NCBI RefSeq assembly: GCF_002980495.1
Contig: NZ_PVBR01000014.1
Coordinates: 54,061-118,060 of the forward strand
Length of the DNA stretch: 64,000 nucleotides
DNA from: Phyllobacterium phragmitis
Lineage (GTDB): Bacteria > Pseudomonadota > Alphaproteobacteria > Rhizobiales > Rhizobiaceae
Direction of reading: 5' to 3'
Under the pieces are notes generated by a model, which was not told the DNA's origin, did not search any database, and saw only the letters and a list, made by a program, of their open reading frames with translations. A program made the position numbers and the translations under genes. Positions 32,800 through 41,741 of the stretch are shown in pieces (the stretch's first letter is position 1; every line of letters begins with the position of its first letter).

Positions 32800-33180
32800 A
32801 TGGCGCGCGGTGGCAAGAGAATAGGTGCAGGGCGCAAGCCAGGAGCCGCTACAAAGCGAACGCGTGCAATTGCGGACCAGGCTAGCGCGGAAGGAATGAC
32901 GCCGCTGGAGGTCATGCTGAAGGCAATGCGGGAGCATGCCGATAAGAAGGATTGGGACGCCGCGGCTTCGGTCGCCAAGGATGCGGCTCCATACATGCAT
33001 GCCAAGCTGGCGTCTGTTCAGCATTCCGGGCCCAAGGGCGGACCGATCCAGACAATCGACCTTTCCAACGTGAGTGCTGATGACCTTGAACGCCTCGAAA
33101 GTCTCTTCGGTCCGCTTGCCGGTGGATCCGGCGGCGATGATGAGGGCGATACGAGCGGAAAAGGCACGCCGGCAGGCTAG
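32800..33180 (+). CDS. Terminase small subunit candidate upstream of large terminase
   Basis: 126 residues. The basic Gly-rich start ARGGKRIGAGRKPGAATKRT and the helical TPLEVMLKAMREHAD...AASVAKDAAPYMHAKLASVQ are typical of short proteins encoded directly before phage large terminases, usually regarded as the small subunit. The last 25 residues are Gly/Asp-rich and disordered. It overlaps the large subunit by 44 bases. A longer Terminase_2-like protein exists at 3999-4628; which one recognises the packaging site is open. Confidence 0.7.
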   Translation: MARGGKRIGAGRKPGAATKRTRAIADQASAEGMTPLEVMLKAMREHADKKDWDAAASVAKDAAPYMHAKLASVQHSGPKGGPIQTIDLSNVSADDLERLESLFGPLAGGSGGDDEGDTSGKGTPAG

Positions 33181-34645
33181 CGCAGAACGGGAAAGGATTG
33201 CCAAAGATGCAGAGCGTATTCGCGCCAGATGCCAATCGCTATCCGGATTTGTCCGCGAAGCATGGCACGTCCTAGAGCCGACACAGCCATATATCCACGG
33301 CTGGCACATTGATGCGATCTGCGCCCATCTGGAGGCGATCACCAAGGGTACATTCCTTGCGATGGGGCTGTCTAACCGGCTCTTAATCAACGTGCCGCCG
33401 GGTACTATGAAATCTCTGCTGGTGTCTGTCTTGTGGCCAGCGTGGGAGTGGGGGCCGATGAGCCTACCCGGTATGAGGTTCCTATCGGCTTCGTATTCAG
33501 AGACGTACGTGAAGCGCGACAGCCGGCGCATGCGCGATCTGGTCAACTCGGAGTGGTATCAAAGCCTTTGGCCTGAAGTGAAGCTAACCCGGCTGGGTGA
33601 GGCATCGTTCGCCAATGACAAGACGGGGTTCCGTGAAGGGGTGCCGTTCCAGTCAATGACGGGCGGACGCGGAGACAGGGTTATCATTGATGATCCTCAC
33701 TCGACGGAAACGGCGGAAAGCCCGGCAGAGCGACAGAGGACAACACGCATCTTTCGGGAATCGGTGCCGTCTCGTGTGAATGACCCGGAGAAGTCTGCAA
33801 TCGTCGTGATCATGCAGCGGTTGCACGAAGATGACGTGTCCGGGCAGATCATAAAGCTTGGGCTTGGCTATCAGCATCTCATGCTGCCGATGAAGTACGA
33901 GACTGAGCGCCATTGCAAGACGGCCCTCGGCTTTACCGACCCCCGCTCTGCAGACGGAGAATTGCTTTTTCCTGAGCGTTTCCCTCCGGCGGTTCTTGAA
34001 CGCGATCAGAAAGCGCTCACACCTTACGCCGTCGCCGGCCAATACCAACAGCGGCCGGTTCCTCGTGAAGGCGGACTGTTCAAGCGGGATTGGTTCAACG
34101 GAAAGATAATCCGTCAGGCAGCAACGGGAACGGTTTGGGTCAGGCATTGGGATTTGGCCGCCACCAAGAAGGCCACGGCAGCGCGCACGGCAGGCGTGAA
34201 GATCGGCCGGCAGCCGGATGGATCGTTCGTCGTCGGCCACGTCGTCAAGACACAGGACGAAGGCAACAAGGTCCGAACGCTGATCAAGGGCACCGCGGAA
34301 GTGGACGGCAAGGATATTGAAATCAGCCTTCCACAAGATCCGGGGCAGGCCGGTAAGGTCCAGGCTCAAGACATGATTGCCATGCTTGCGGGCTGGAAGG
34401 TGAGGGCCGAGCCGGAAACGGGTGACAAAGTCACTCGTGCCGAACCGTTCTCGAGCCAATGTGAGGCCGGGAATGTCTATCTCATCGCCGGTGATTGGAA
34501 CGAGGATTATCTCGATGAGCTTTGCCTGTTCCCTGGCGGCTCGTTCAAGGATCAGGTCGATGCATCATCGGGCGCATTTGGTCGGCTGTTGAAAGCCGGC
34601 CGGACGAGCACCGCCCTATTCGGAACCTATGGAACCCGCAAATGA
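33137..34645 (+). CDS. terL: Terminase large subunit
   Basis: 502 residues from ATG 33137. The ATPase part carries the adenine-binding QPYIHGWHIDAICAHLEAI, the Walker A-like LLINVPPGTMKSLL (~84-97), Walker B VIIDDPHSTETAES and the coupling motif VVIMQRLHEDD. The nuclease part starts around HWDLAATKK (D in WDLA) and ends with FKDQVDASSGAF (D in DQVDA). Packages DNA into the capsid and cuts it. ATG 33140 is an equal alternative start. The portal gene overlaps its stop (ATGA). Confidence 0.93.
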   Translation: MMRAIRAEKARRQASAERERIAKDAERIRARCQSLSGFVREAWHVLEPTQPYIHGWHIDAICAHLEAITKGTFLAMGLSNRLLINVPPGTMKSLLVSVLWPAWEWGPMSLPGMRFLSASYSETYVKRDSRRMRDLVNSEWYQSLWPEVKLTRLGEASFANDKTGFREGVPFQSMTGGRGDRVIIDDPHSTETAESPAERQRTTRIFRESVPSRVNDPEKSAIVVIMQRLHEDDVSGQIIKLGLGYQHLMLPMKYETERHCKTALGFTDPRSADGELLFPERFPPAVLERDQKALTPYAVAGQYQQRPVPREGGLFKRDWFNGKIIRQAATGTVWVRHWDLAATKKATAARTAGVKIGRQPDGSFVVGHVVKTQDEGNKVRTLIKGTAEVDGKDIEISLPQDPGQAGKVQAQDMIAMLAGWKVRAEPETGDKVTRAEPFSSQCEAGNVYLIAGDWNEDYLDELCLFPGGSFKDQVDASSGAFGRLLKAGRTSTALFGTYGTRK

Positions 34646-36168
34646 CCGATAAGCAACCCGATGCGACGAGCAGCGATTATGATGCCATGGCTCCGTACTG
34701 GACCAAGGTGTCAACGATCCTGGCTGGCGCCGATGCGATGCGTAAGGCCACGCAATATCTGCCGAAGTTCATCCATGAGAGCGATCCTGATTATGATTTC
34801 AGGCGCCTTAACAGCAAGTTCACGAACATCTTCCGAGATATCGTTGAGAACCTGGCCGCCAAGCCTTTTTCGAAAGAGGTGGCGCTGGGAGCCAAAGCGA
34901 CGGATCGGATAAAGAAGCTTGCCGAGAACATCACCGGCAGCGGGGATCATCTCCACATCTTTTCGGCCAACTGCTTCTTTCACGGGATAGCGAATGCCAT
35001 TGATTGGATATTGGTCGATTACACCAAGAATGTTCCGGTCAACGCGACAATCGCTCAGGAGCAAGCGTTGGGGGTCCGCCCGTATTGGGTGAGGGTGCCG
35101 GCGCAGAACGTTCGGGCAGCCTATTCCGAAACAATCGGCGGCGTCGAAACCTTCGTACACATCCGCATCAAGGAAGATACGACAGAGCGCGACGGTTATG
35201 GCGAAAAGACCATCCAACGCGTTCGGATCCTTAACCGGGAACTGACGCGCGACGAAAAGGGCGAAGTGATCTCCGCGGCTGATGCAACGTGGCAAGTCAT
35301 GGAGAAGCGGAAGGGCGCGAACGGCAAGGATGAATGGGTATCGGTCGGCGAAGGCCCGATCACCATCAAAGAAATCCCGATGGTCCCGTTCGTTACTGGA
35401 CGCAGGATTGGCAATTCATGGCGGATCGTTCCGCCGCTTCAGGGTGCCGCCGATCTCCAGATCGAGCACTACCAGCAGGAATCAGGGCTGAAGTACGCCA
35501 AGGAGTTGACGTGCTTCCCCATGCTGGCCGGCAATGGCGTGACGCCGGATACCGGAGACGATGGGGCGCCCAGACCGGTTCCCGTCGGCCCAAAGTCGGT
35601 TCTCTATGCCCCAGCAAATGGTGAAGGTCAGCACGGTGAATGGAAATTCATCGAGCCATCGGCGCAATCGCTGAAGTTCCTCGCCGAAGACGTGAAGGAG
35701 ACAGGGCAGCAGCTTCGCGAGCTTGGCCGCCAGCCCCTAACGGCTCAGACTGGCAATCTCACAGTGGTCACGACTGCATTCGCGGCTCAGAAGGGCAATT
35801 CAGCAATCCAGGCATGGGCGCTGAACCTCAAAGATGCGCTTGAGAACGCGCTGCGCCTTACCGCCCTTTGGCTGAAAGAGGAAATCGAAGCCGAAGTCAC
35901 GGTTCATACCGATTTCGATGTCGAGACGGACAATGTTGAAGGCATGAAAGTCGTCCTCGACATGAAGAAAGAGGGCTTGATCTCCCGAAGCGCGGCCGTC
36001 GCGGAAGCCAAGCGCCGCAATATCCTCTCGCCCGAATATGACGACGAAGAGGACATGGACAAGATCCTTGAAGAGGTGCCGGGCGCGGACGGCGATGAAG
36101 ATATCACCGCATCCGCCACGCCTCCGATCGATGATCCCGACGATCCGGCCCTGACGCAAGCTGCCTAA
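34642..36168 (+). CDS. Portal protein, DUF4055 type
   Basis: 508 residues. Matches DUF4055 phage portal-like proteins: AMAPYWTKVSTILAGADAMRK at the N-terminus, YLPKFIHESDPDYDFRRLNS, NFFxR-like blocks, ELGRQPLTAQTGNLTVVTTA and an acidic C-terminus. Forms the dodecameric DNA channel at one capsid vertex. ATG 34642 overlaps the terminase stop; a longer start is unlikely. Confidence 0.88.
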   Translation: MTDKQPDATSSDYDAMAPYWTKVSTILAGADAMRKATQYLPKFIHESDPDYDFRRLNSKFTNIFRDIVENLAAKPFSKEVALGAKATDRIKKLAENITGSGDHLHIFSANCFFHGIANAIDWILVDYTKNVPVNATIAQEQALGVRPYWVRVPAQNVRAAYSETIGGVETFVHIRIKEDTTERDGYGEKTIQRVRILNRELTRDEKGEVISAADATWQVMEKRKGANGKDEWVSVGEGPITIKEIPMVPFVTGRRIGNSWRIVPPLQGAADLQIEHYQQESGLKYAKELTCFPMLAGNGVTPDTGDDGAPRPVPVGPKSVLYAPANGEGQHGEWKFIEPSAQSLKFLAEDVKETGQQLRELGRQPLTAQTGNLTVVTTAFAAQKGNSAIQAWALNLKDALENALRLTALWLKEEIEAEVTVHTDFDVETDNVEGMKVVLDMKKEGLISRSAAVAEAKRRNILSPEYDDEEDMDKILEEVPGADGDEDITASATPPIDDPDDPALTQAA

Positions 36169-36194
36169 ACTCATCCAATAGAAGGGAATATCTC

Positions 36195-36974
36195 ATGCGC
36201 TTCATCAGCGTCGTGTACGCCTTGCTGTGCCTTCCGCTACTGGCGGTCGCTCTTTTCATCTCTCCGGTGATTGTACCTTCTCTCTTTTTGCTGGCGGCTG
36301 CCGTGCCTGGATTTGCAGCGTTCAAACGCACCAGCGGGAAGCGCTCTTGGAACATTGCCTCATATCATTCACCGCACAGCCTCACATGGCGATGGCTGAT
36401 CGGCTTATCGCTCGGTAGCGTGGGTTCTCGACCGCGCCTCTACATGACGCCCAGCCACCATTATCCCGGCATGAAGAACCCTTTCGTGGCATTCGCCTTC
36501 AACGTTGGCTTCGCCGGGGCAAGCGCATCTACCAACAATTACGGATGGCAGTTTGGCGCTTGGATGCTCGGGGTTCACCTCAATTTCAGTCAGCAGAGGC
36601 CCATGTGGTATCGCGACATGATCCAGCGAGCGTGGAACGAGAAAGACGATGCTGCCCGCGAGGCCAGCCGCCTACGTCAAGGTGTGGATGCTTTAGCCCG
36701 CGCCGAATATCATGACGGTGTAAGCCCCGGTGCAGCTGCACGGCAAATGTGCCGCAGCCTTCCACAATCTTCGATGCTCAAGCGAATGCTCGAGGACATG
36801 CTCGCAGAAGCAAACCGAACTCATCATGACCGATATCGCATCCTCCAAGCTTTTGACGATGCCGCGCCTGATGCCGCGATGGAAGCCCGCATGGCCAGCT
36901 TTAGATACATGAACCGGATTGAAGACGAGGCGATACACGCGCCAGAACCGGGGCAACGCATACCTCTGCACTGA
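36195..36974 (+). CDS. Membrane protein inserted between portal and scaffold (moron)
   Basis: 259 residues. Two hydrophobic segments near the start (residues ~4-25 and ~27-45), then a soluble part with aromatic repeats (ASTNNYGWQFGAWMLGVHLN) and a helical C-terminus. Not a structural gene type. It has its own rho-independent terminator directly behind, the mark of an independently expressed prophage accessory gene. Host-surface change or superinfection exclusion is possible but not shown. Confidence 0.65.
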   Translation: MRFISVVYALLCLPLLAVALFISPVIVPSLFLLAAAVPGFAAFKRTSGKRSWNIASYHSPHSLTWRWLIGLSLGSVGSRPRLYMTPSHHYPGMKNPFVAFAFNVGFAGASASTNNYGWQFGAWMLGVHLNFSQQRPMWYRDMIQRAWNEKDDAAREASRLRQGVDALARAEYHDGVSPGAAARQMCRSLPQSSMLKRMLEDMLAEANRTHHDRYRILQAFDDAAPDAAMEARMASFRYMNRIEDEAIHAPEPGQRIPLH

Positions 36975-36983
36975 ATTTCACTG

Positions 36984-37005
36984 GCCCGCATTAGCGGGCT
37001 TTTTT
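36984..37005 (+). terminator. Rho-independent terminator
   Basis: GCCCGC-ATTA-GCGGGC followed by six T's. Directly behind the membrane-protein gene at 36195-36974; late transcription must either read through or restart. Confidence 0.85.
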
Positions 37006-37035
37006 CATGCCCTGACGCGGATGCTGAGGGGTGGA

Positions 37036-37937
37036 CGGGCTGGATAGCCCATAACGTAGGCCGGATGGCCGGGAAGAAGACGATGAAGCTCAAGATCATC
37101 ACGATTGAAGGAAAGTCCTACGCCGAAGTGCAGGACGATAAACCTGTTTATGTTCACGAAGACGGTAAAGAGGTGGCATTCGACGCCGCAACGACCGTCG
37201 CCACGATCTCCCGGCTGAATGGTGAGGCCAAGACCCACCGGGAAGCCAAAGAAGCCGCAGAAACCAAACTCAGGGCATTCGAAGGCATTGAAGACGGCGA
37301 GGCCGCCCGTAAGGCGCTCGAAACCGTCAAGAACCTGAAAGACGGTGATCTCGTGACCGCCGGCAAGGTTGAGGAAATCAAGGCCGCAGCCAAGAAAGCC
37401 GCAGAAGAGCAGGTCGCCCAGGCGGCCAAGGCCAGCGGCGAACAGATCCAGACGCTTCAGGGCGAGCGGGACAAGCTTCGTGATGACCTCTACGGCGAGA
37501 AGATCGGCGGCGCGTTCTCCCGGTCAAAGTTCATTTCCGACAAGGTGGCGATCCCGGCTGACCTGCTTCAGGCGCAATTCGGGCAGCGCTTCAAGGTCGA
37601 GGACGGCAAGACCGTCGCCTATGACGCGGCCGGCAACAAGATTTATTCCCGCACCAAACCCGGCGAGATTGCCGAGTTCGATGAAGCGCTTGAAACCATC
37701 ATCGACGGCTACGCCCACCGTGATGCCATCCTGAAGGGGACGGGCAATGCAGGCGGGGGCGCGAAACCCGGCAACGGTCAGGGTGGCGGACCAAAGACAA
37801 TCAGCCGCGGCGAGTTCGAAGGCCTCGATCCGTCGAGCCGCGCTGCGAAGATGAAAGAGGGTTTCACCGTAACCGAGTGAACCCGAACTATTTGCCGCGA
37901 CCCGGATAGGTGGCGGTGTGCCGGGCTGGATAGCCCA
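37036..37937. repeat. Pair of identical 16-bp hairpin repeats flanking the scaffold gene
   Basis: CGGGCTGGATAGCCCA occurs at 37036-37051 and again at 37922-37937. Each forms GGGCT-GGAT-AGCCC, a 5-bp stem with a GGAT loop. One copy precedes the scaffold start by about 30 bases, the other precedes the coat start by about 50. A shared RNA element binding a structural protein is a plausible use (inference). Confidence 0.6.
37083..37880 (+). CDS. Scaffolding protein-like (DUF6651 type)
   Basis: 265 residues. A short beta domain (MKLKIITIEGKSYAEVQDDK) is followed by a long coiled coil (~45-145; EAKTHREAKEAAETKLRAFE etc.), then a globular C-terminal part and a Gly-rich linker. Sits directly before the coat gene, the usual scaffold place; helix-rich and highly charged as scaffolds are. 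ATG 37083 is preferred (GGGAAG 9 bases upstream); 37065 is an in-frame alternative. Confidence 0.78.
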   Translation: MKLKIITIEGKSYAEVQDDKPVYVHEDGKEVAFDAATTVATISRLNGEAKTHREAKEAAETKLRAFEGIEDGEAARKALETVKNLKDGDLVTAGKVEEIKAAAKKAAEEQVAQAAKASGEQIQTLQGERDKLRDDLYGEKIGGAFSRSKFISDKVAIPADLLQAQFGQRFKVEDGKTVAYDAAGNKIYSRTKPGEIAEFDEALETIIDGYAHRDAILKGTGNAGGGAKPGNGQGGGPKTISRGEFEGLDPSSRAAKMKEGFTVTE

Positions 37938-37984
37938 ACCAACCCCAAAACATCGCCACTTCATGCCACGAAAGGGCAATCACA

Positions 37985-39139
37985 ATGGCAAATTCGATTA
38001 CGGGTCTTTTCCCGACCCTCTACAATGCACTCGATGTCATTTCCCGCGAACTGGTCGGGTTCATCCCTGCCGTTTCCTCGGATATGACTTTCGCTCGCGC
38101 CGCCGTTGGCCAGACGGTCATGTCACCGGTCGCACCGGCATCCACCGCAACCGACGTTACCCCCGGTGTCACGCCGCCCGACGACGGCGACCAGACCATC
38201 GGCAACGTCCAGATGACCATCACCAAGGCCCGGCGCGTACCAGTCCGCTGGAATGGTGAGCAGAAACTCGCTCTCGACAACAACGGCGCCAGCTACAACA
38301 TCATCCTGCGCGATCAGTTCGCTCAGGCCATGCGCACGCTGTGCAACGAGGTTGAAGCCGATCTGGCCGCTCTCAACGTCTATGCGTCCCGAGCCTATGG
38401 CACGCCCGGTACGCCGCCGTTCGCCACGAACCTTGCCGACACCGCTCAGGTTCGCAAGATCCTGTCGGACAACGGCGCTCCGATGAGTGACCTTCAGATG
38501 GTCATTGACACGTCTGCCGGCGCCAACATGCGGACGTTGACCCAACTCTCCAAGGCAAATGAAGCGGCTGATACGTCGCTTCTGCGCCGCGGCGTGCTGC
38601 TCGATGTGCACGGCTTCGCGATCCGTGAATCCGGTCAGGTCAAGACTTCGGTTCCCGGCACGGGTGCGACTGCCACCACGGATGCCACCGGTTACGCTGC
38701 GGGCGCGACCGTAATTACTCTCGCAGCTGCCGGCACCGGTACGATTGTCGAGGGCGATGTGGTCACGTTTGCGGGCGACACTAATCAGTACCTCGTTGCT
38801 TCCGGCGATACCGATGTCTCCGCCGGCGGCACGATCACGTTGGCTGCTCCCGGCCTTCGCCAGGCCATCCCTGCGGCCGCTACCGCGATCACCATCGCTG
38901 CCGGCTCTGCTCGCAGCCTTGGCTTTGCTCGTTCGGCAATCGCACTGGCGACCCGTGCCCCGGCTCTCCCCGAGCAGGGGGACATTGCCCGTGACCGCAC
39001 ACTGGTCACCGACCCGGAGTCAGGCCTCACCTTCGAAGTCGCGATGTATCCGCAGTACCGGCAGATGCAATACGAGGTGTCGCTGGCCTGGGGCGTCAAA
39101 GCCATCAAGCCGGAACATATGTGCGCTCTGCTGGGCTGA
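37985..39139 (+). CDS. Major capsid protein, P22 coat-like
   Basis: 384 residues. N-terminal arm, then QTIGNVQMTITKARRVPVRW, LRDQFAQAMRTLCNEVEADL and an inserted beta domain (~residues 225-300; ATVITLAAAGTGTIVEGDVV ...), with the end LTFEVAMYPQYRQMQYEVSL/AWGVKAIKPEHMCALLG closely following the P22 gp5 C-terminus. HK97-fold coat; forms the capsid shell and, like P22, depends on a scaffold and has no protease gene nearby. Confidence 0.85.
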   Translation: MANSITGLFPTLYNALDVISRELVGFIPAVSSDMTFARAAVGQTVMSPVAPASTATDVTPGVTPPDDGDQTIGNVQMTITKARRVPVRWNGEQKLALDNNGASYNIILRDQFAQAMRTLCNEVEADLAALNVYASRAYGTPGTPPFATNLADTAQVRKILSDNGAPMSDLQMVIDTSAGANMRTLTQLSKANEAADTSLLRRGVLLDVHGFAIRESGQVKTSVPGTGATATTDATGYAAGATVITLAAAGTGTIVEGDVVTFAGDTNQYLVASGDTDVSAGGTITLAAPGLRQAIPAAATAITIAAGSARSLGFARSAIALATRAPALPEQGDIARDRTLVTDPESGLTFEVAMYPQYRQMQYEVSLAWGVKAIKPEHMCALLG

Positions 39140-39151
39140 TCAGACCAATGG

Positions 39152-39169
39152 CCGGGGCTTCGGCCCCGG
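39152..39169 (+). terminator. UUCG-tetraloop hairpin behind the coat gene
   Basis: CCGGGGC-TTCG-GCCCCGG, a very stable stem with a cUUCGg loop, followed by TTCCTCCC. Probably a leaky terminator or 3'-end stabiliser that leaves the coat transcript more abundant than those of later genes. Confidence 0.65.
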
Positions 39170-39199
39170 TTCCTCCCTCTCAAATCATTGGAGCTCTCA

Positions 39200-39481
39200 A
39201 TGCGCAATGAAACCATTCACGTGAAGCCATGGTCTAAGGATCAGGGTGAATACGTCATCATCAACAAGGCCGACTTCGACCCGAAGCGCCATGAGCTTTT
39301 CGAGGAAGCCGCACCGGTTAGTGTACCCGCATCGACTTCCGATTTCGTTGACGGTGAGGCTTTTTCCGACGATCAACTCCGAGACATCATCACCAAGGCC
39401 AGCGGAGCCGCGCCGCATCATCGCACAGGCCGTGACAAGCTCATTGAGCAGTTCAACGAACTCCAGGCGAAATCGGAGTAG
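39200..39481 (+). CDS. Small head protein with HeH/LEM-like end
   Basis: 93 residues from ATG 39200 (GGAG 6 bases upstream). The last ~40 residues (FSDDQLRDIITKASGAAPHH then RTGRDKLIEQFNEL) fit a helix-extended-helix motif as in small phage proteins after the coat gene. The N-terminal part is strand-rich. Could bind DNA or the capsid interior; role unknown. Confidence 0.7.
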   Translation: MRNETIHVKPWSKDQGEYVIINKADFDPKRHELFEEAAPVSVPASTSDFVDGEAFSDDQLRDIITKASGAAPHHRTGRDKLIEQFNELQAKSE

Positions 39482-39486
39482 CCGAT

Positions 39487-40803
39487 ATGACAACCTTATC
39501 CGCTGGTAATAGCCAGACACAGACGCTGCCGGCCTATGACACGCTGACCTTGATCACATCGAGCGAAGGCGTTGGATCGGTTGTTCGCCTCGGCGACACT
39601 CCCGGTCAAGAGGTGCAGGGGATCACGGCTGTTGCAGCGGGTTCGCCTGTCATCATCGGCCCATATGCCGCCTTGACGCGATACAATATCATTTGCCGCG
39701 CAGGTTCCATCTCATACGAGATTGCACGGGCTGATTTCGCGACTGAGGGTGAGATCGGACAAATTCCATGGGATGACATTCAGGATAAGCCTGACTTCGG
39801 CACCGCGGCTGAGGCTGACACCGACGACTTCGCCACAGCGGCGCAGGGCGCGCTTGCGGAAAGTTCCGTTCAGGTTGGCGGCCAAGCTCCGGCATCGGCC
39901 CTTGTGCTCGGAACGACCAATGAGCAGGGCGTCACGGTATTGGTGAATGGCAATGAAATGCTGGTCATCGACCCGATCGGGAATGTCGGTATTGGTGTAT
40001 CTGATCCTGAAGCCCCTCTTGCGGTGGCTGGCGCGATTACGGTTGAAGCGGGAGCCGTTGCAACCAAGTTTGATCCGACATCGGGAGCCGATCTTTCTGT
40101 CGGCACCGTATCGAGCCATCCCGTCCATATCATTACGGGCGGCACTACCGGTCTGTCTGTGCAAGATGGTCTGTCCGTGTTCGCAACGCCATTCATGGGC
40201 GGCGGCTACATGGGCATCACGGGGGGCTCTGAATTCCCCACTATTCCGACGAATAGCGGCGTATGGGCAGTCTCTGGTGACGGCACAAGTCAGCTTATCC
40301 TCTCCGATGCCACGTTAACGGCCGGCAATCAGCGCGCCGTATTCCAGTGGAGTGCGTCAGCAGCTTCGCTTGGGTTCCTGAATGAAACGGATGGAACGGT
40401 AGTTTCTGCCATTACCTTCAATGGTGGCGCGGCGTCCGGCATCGCTAGTCTGACCCTCAATAGCGCTGATGGTCAAATATCGGCTGCCGCTGGCTATACG
40501 CCGGATGCCGACCAATCGATTGCCACGAAGAAATATGCCGATGATCTAGACACGGCAAATGTCAAGCTTACTGGCGATCAGACAATTGCCGGCGTCAAAA
40601 CGTTCTCAAGCGTGCCTGTGCTCCCATCGGCGGATGCATCTACGGACGATGAGGCGGTTCGAAAGGCGTTGCTTGACGCTCGGTTAAGCGCCGCACAGCG
40701 AACGGCGATCGATGCCCTTGTTTCTCCCGTTACTGATTACGCAGATTTGGCGGCAGCAACAGCAGCCATCAAGAGCGTTATCGACGCCCTGAAGGCCACA
40801 TGA
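39487..40803 (+). CDS. Head fibre/decoration-like structural protein
   Basis: 438 residues, rich in Gly, Ala, Thr and short repeats. Residues 1-80 form a beta domain (YDTLTLITSSEGVGSVVRLG), followed by a fibre-like linker (DFATAAQGALAESSVQVGG), a beta-rich shaft and a C-terminal part with DQSIATKKYADDLD and DQTIAGVKTFSSVP, motifs common in tail or head fibres. Place between coat and connectors favours a head fibre. Starts 5 bases after the previous stop. Confidence 0.65.
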   Translation: MTTLSAGNSQTQTLPAYDTLTLITSSEGVGSVVRLGDTPGQEVQGITAVAAGSPVIIGPYAALTRYNIICRAGSISYEIARADFATEGEIGQIPWDDIQDKPDFGTAAEADTDDFATAAQGALAESSVQVGGQAPASALVLGTTNEQGVTVLVNGNEMLVIDPIGNVGIGVSDPEAPLAVAGAITVEAGAVATKFDPTSGADLSVGTVSSHPVHIITGGTTGLSVQDGLSVFATPFMGGGYMGITGGSEFPTIPTNSGVWAVSGDGTSQLILSDATLTAGNQRAVFQWSASAASLGFLNETDGTVVSAITFNGGAASGIASLTLNSADGQISAAAGYTPDADQSIATKKYADDLDTANVKLTGDQTIAGVKTFSSVPVLPSADASTDDEAVRKALLDARLSAAQRTAIDALVSPVTDYADLAAATAAIKSVIDALKAT

Positions 40804-41210
40804 GCAACGTTGTATCATTTCCCGCAAAGGACACCGACCGGGTGGTTTGGCGCTGCAATTGCGGTTGCTTGACGCATTTCGTGCGCGCTGATTACGAACT
40901 TGAATGTGCTCAATGCGGCAATCTCTCAACTTCAATTTCGGGCGAGTGGCGCAAGAACGTGCCTGACGTGCCGGCAGTCGTGGCGGATGTCGAGGCCCGC
41001 GACATCAAGGTAACTGATCTCAATTCATCAGAGGCAGCCATCAGGCGCGTTCTGTTGAAGGCCGATCCGGATACGCTCGCCGTGCTCGTCACGCTCCACA
41101 AGGACGGAACCATGTCGGTTTGGGGCATCGATCTAGACACGCCGGAAGAACAAGCATGGTTCGATGCCCAAATGGCCGCCGCCAAGGCGATGCTGACGCC
41201 GAAAGGATGA
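40800..41210 (+). CDS. Zinc-ribbon protein in head operon
   Basis: 136 residues. The N-terminal zinc ribbon (WRCNCGCLTHFVRADYELEC then AQCGN) is followed by an alpha/beta part ending in a helix. Recurrent in alphaproteobacterial phage head operons; role unknown. Overlaps the previous stop (ATGA). Confidence 0.7.
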   Translation: MSNVVSFPAKDTDRVVWRCNCGCLTHFVRADYELECAQCGNLSTSISGEWRKNVPDVPAVVADVEARDIKVTDLNSSEAAIRRVLLKADPDTLAVLVTLHKDGTMSVWGIDLDTPEEQAWFDAQMAAAKAMLTPKG

Positions 41211-41213
41211 CGA

Positions 41214-41741
41214 ATGCCATTCATCGTTGAAACCGGTTCAGGATCTACCGACGCGAACGCCTTCTGGGGTGTTGCGGAGATCGATGCTTATCATCTGGAG
41301 CGTGGCAATACGGAATGGACCGGCGATGTTGCGGACAAGGAAGCCGCGATTATCCGTGCAACGTCGGTCCTGTCGAACTCCTACCAGTGGCAAGGATACA
41401 AGCGGAACGGTCGTCCCCAGGCATTGGCATGGCCTCGCGTCGATGTTGTCGATTGCGAAGGATGGGGCGTGGCCTTTGATGAGGTGCCGAAGGAAATCAG
41501 GTACGCGACCGCCGAAATTGCACTGCGCGAGTTGATCACGCCGGGAATTATGACGCCGGATTTCGTCGCCTCCGAACAGGTAAAGCGTGAGAAGGTCGGG
41601 CCGCTCGAGGTGGAGTATCTCAATTCCAACACGTCAGAAGATGCCGCGCGGCCGGTCCTGCTTATCGTTCGCGATCTGATCGGGTGCCTCCTGGGCAACA
41701 GCGGCGGGAATTCACTGGTTGGGCAGGCGTACCGGGTATGA
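41214..41741 (+). CDS. Head-tail connector, DnaT-like family
   Basis: 175 residues. The pattern VETGSGSTDANAFWGVAEID, YHLERGN, KEAAIIRATSVLSNSYQWQG then ALAWPRVDV and PKEIRYATAEIALRE is that of phage proteins commonly labelled DnaT-like ssDNA-binding, which by place are head-tail adaptors (gp6-like). Likely forms the adaptor ring under the portal. The next gene overlaps by 4 bases. Confidence 0.78.
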   Translation: MPFIVETGSGSTDANAFWGVAEIDAYHLERGNTEWTGDVADKEAAIIRATSVLSNSYQWQGYKRNGRPQALAWPRVDVVDCEGWGVAFDEVPKEIRYATAEIALRELITPGIMTPDFVASEQVKREKVGPLEVEYLNSNTSEDAARPVLLIVRDLIGCLLGNSGGNSLVGQAYRV

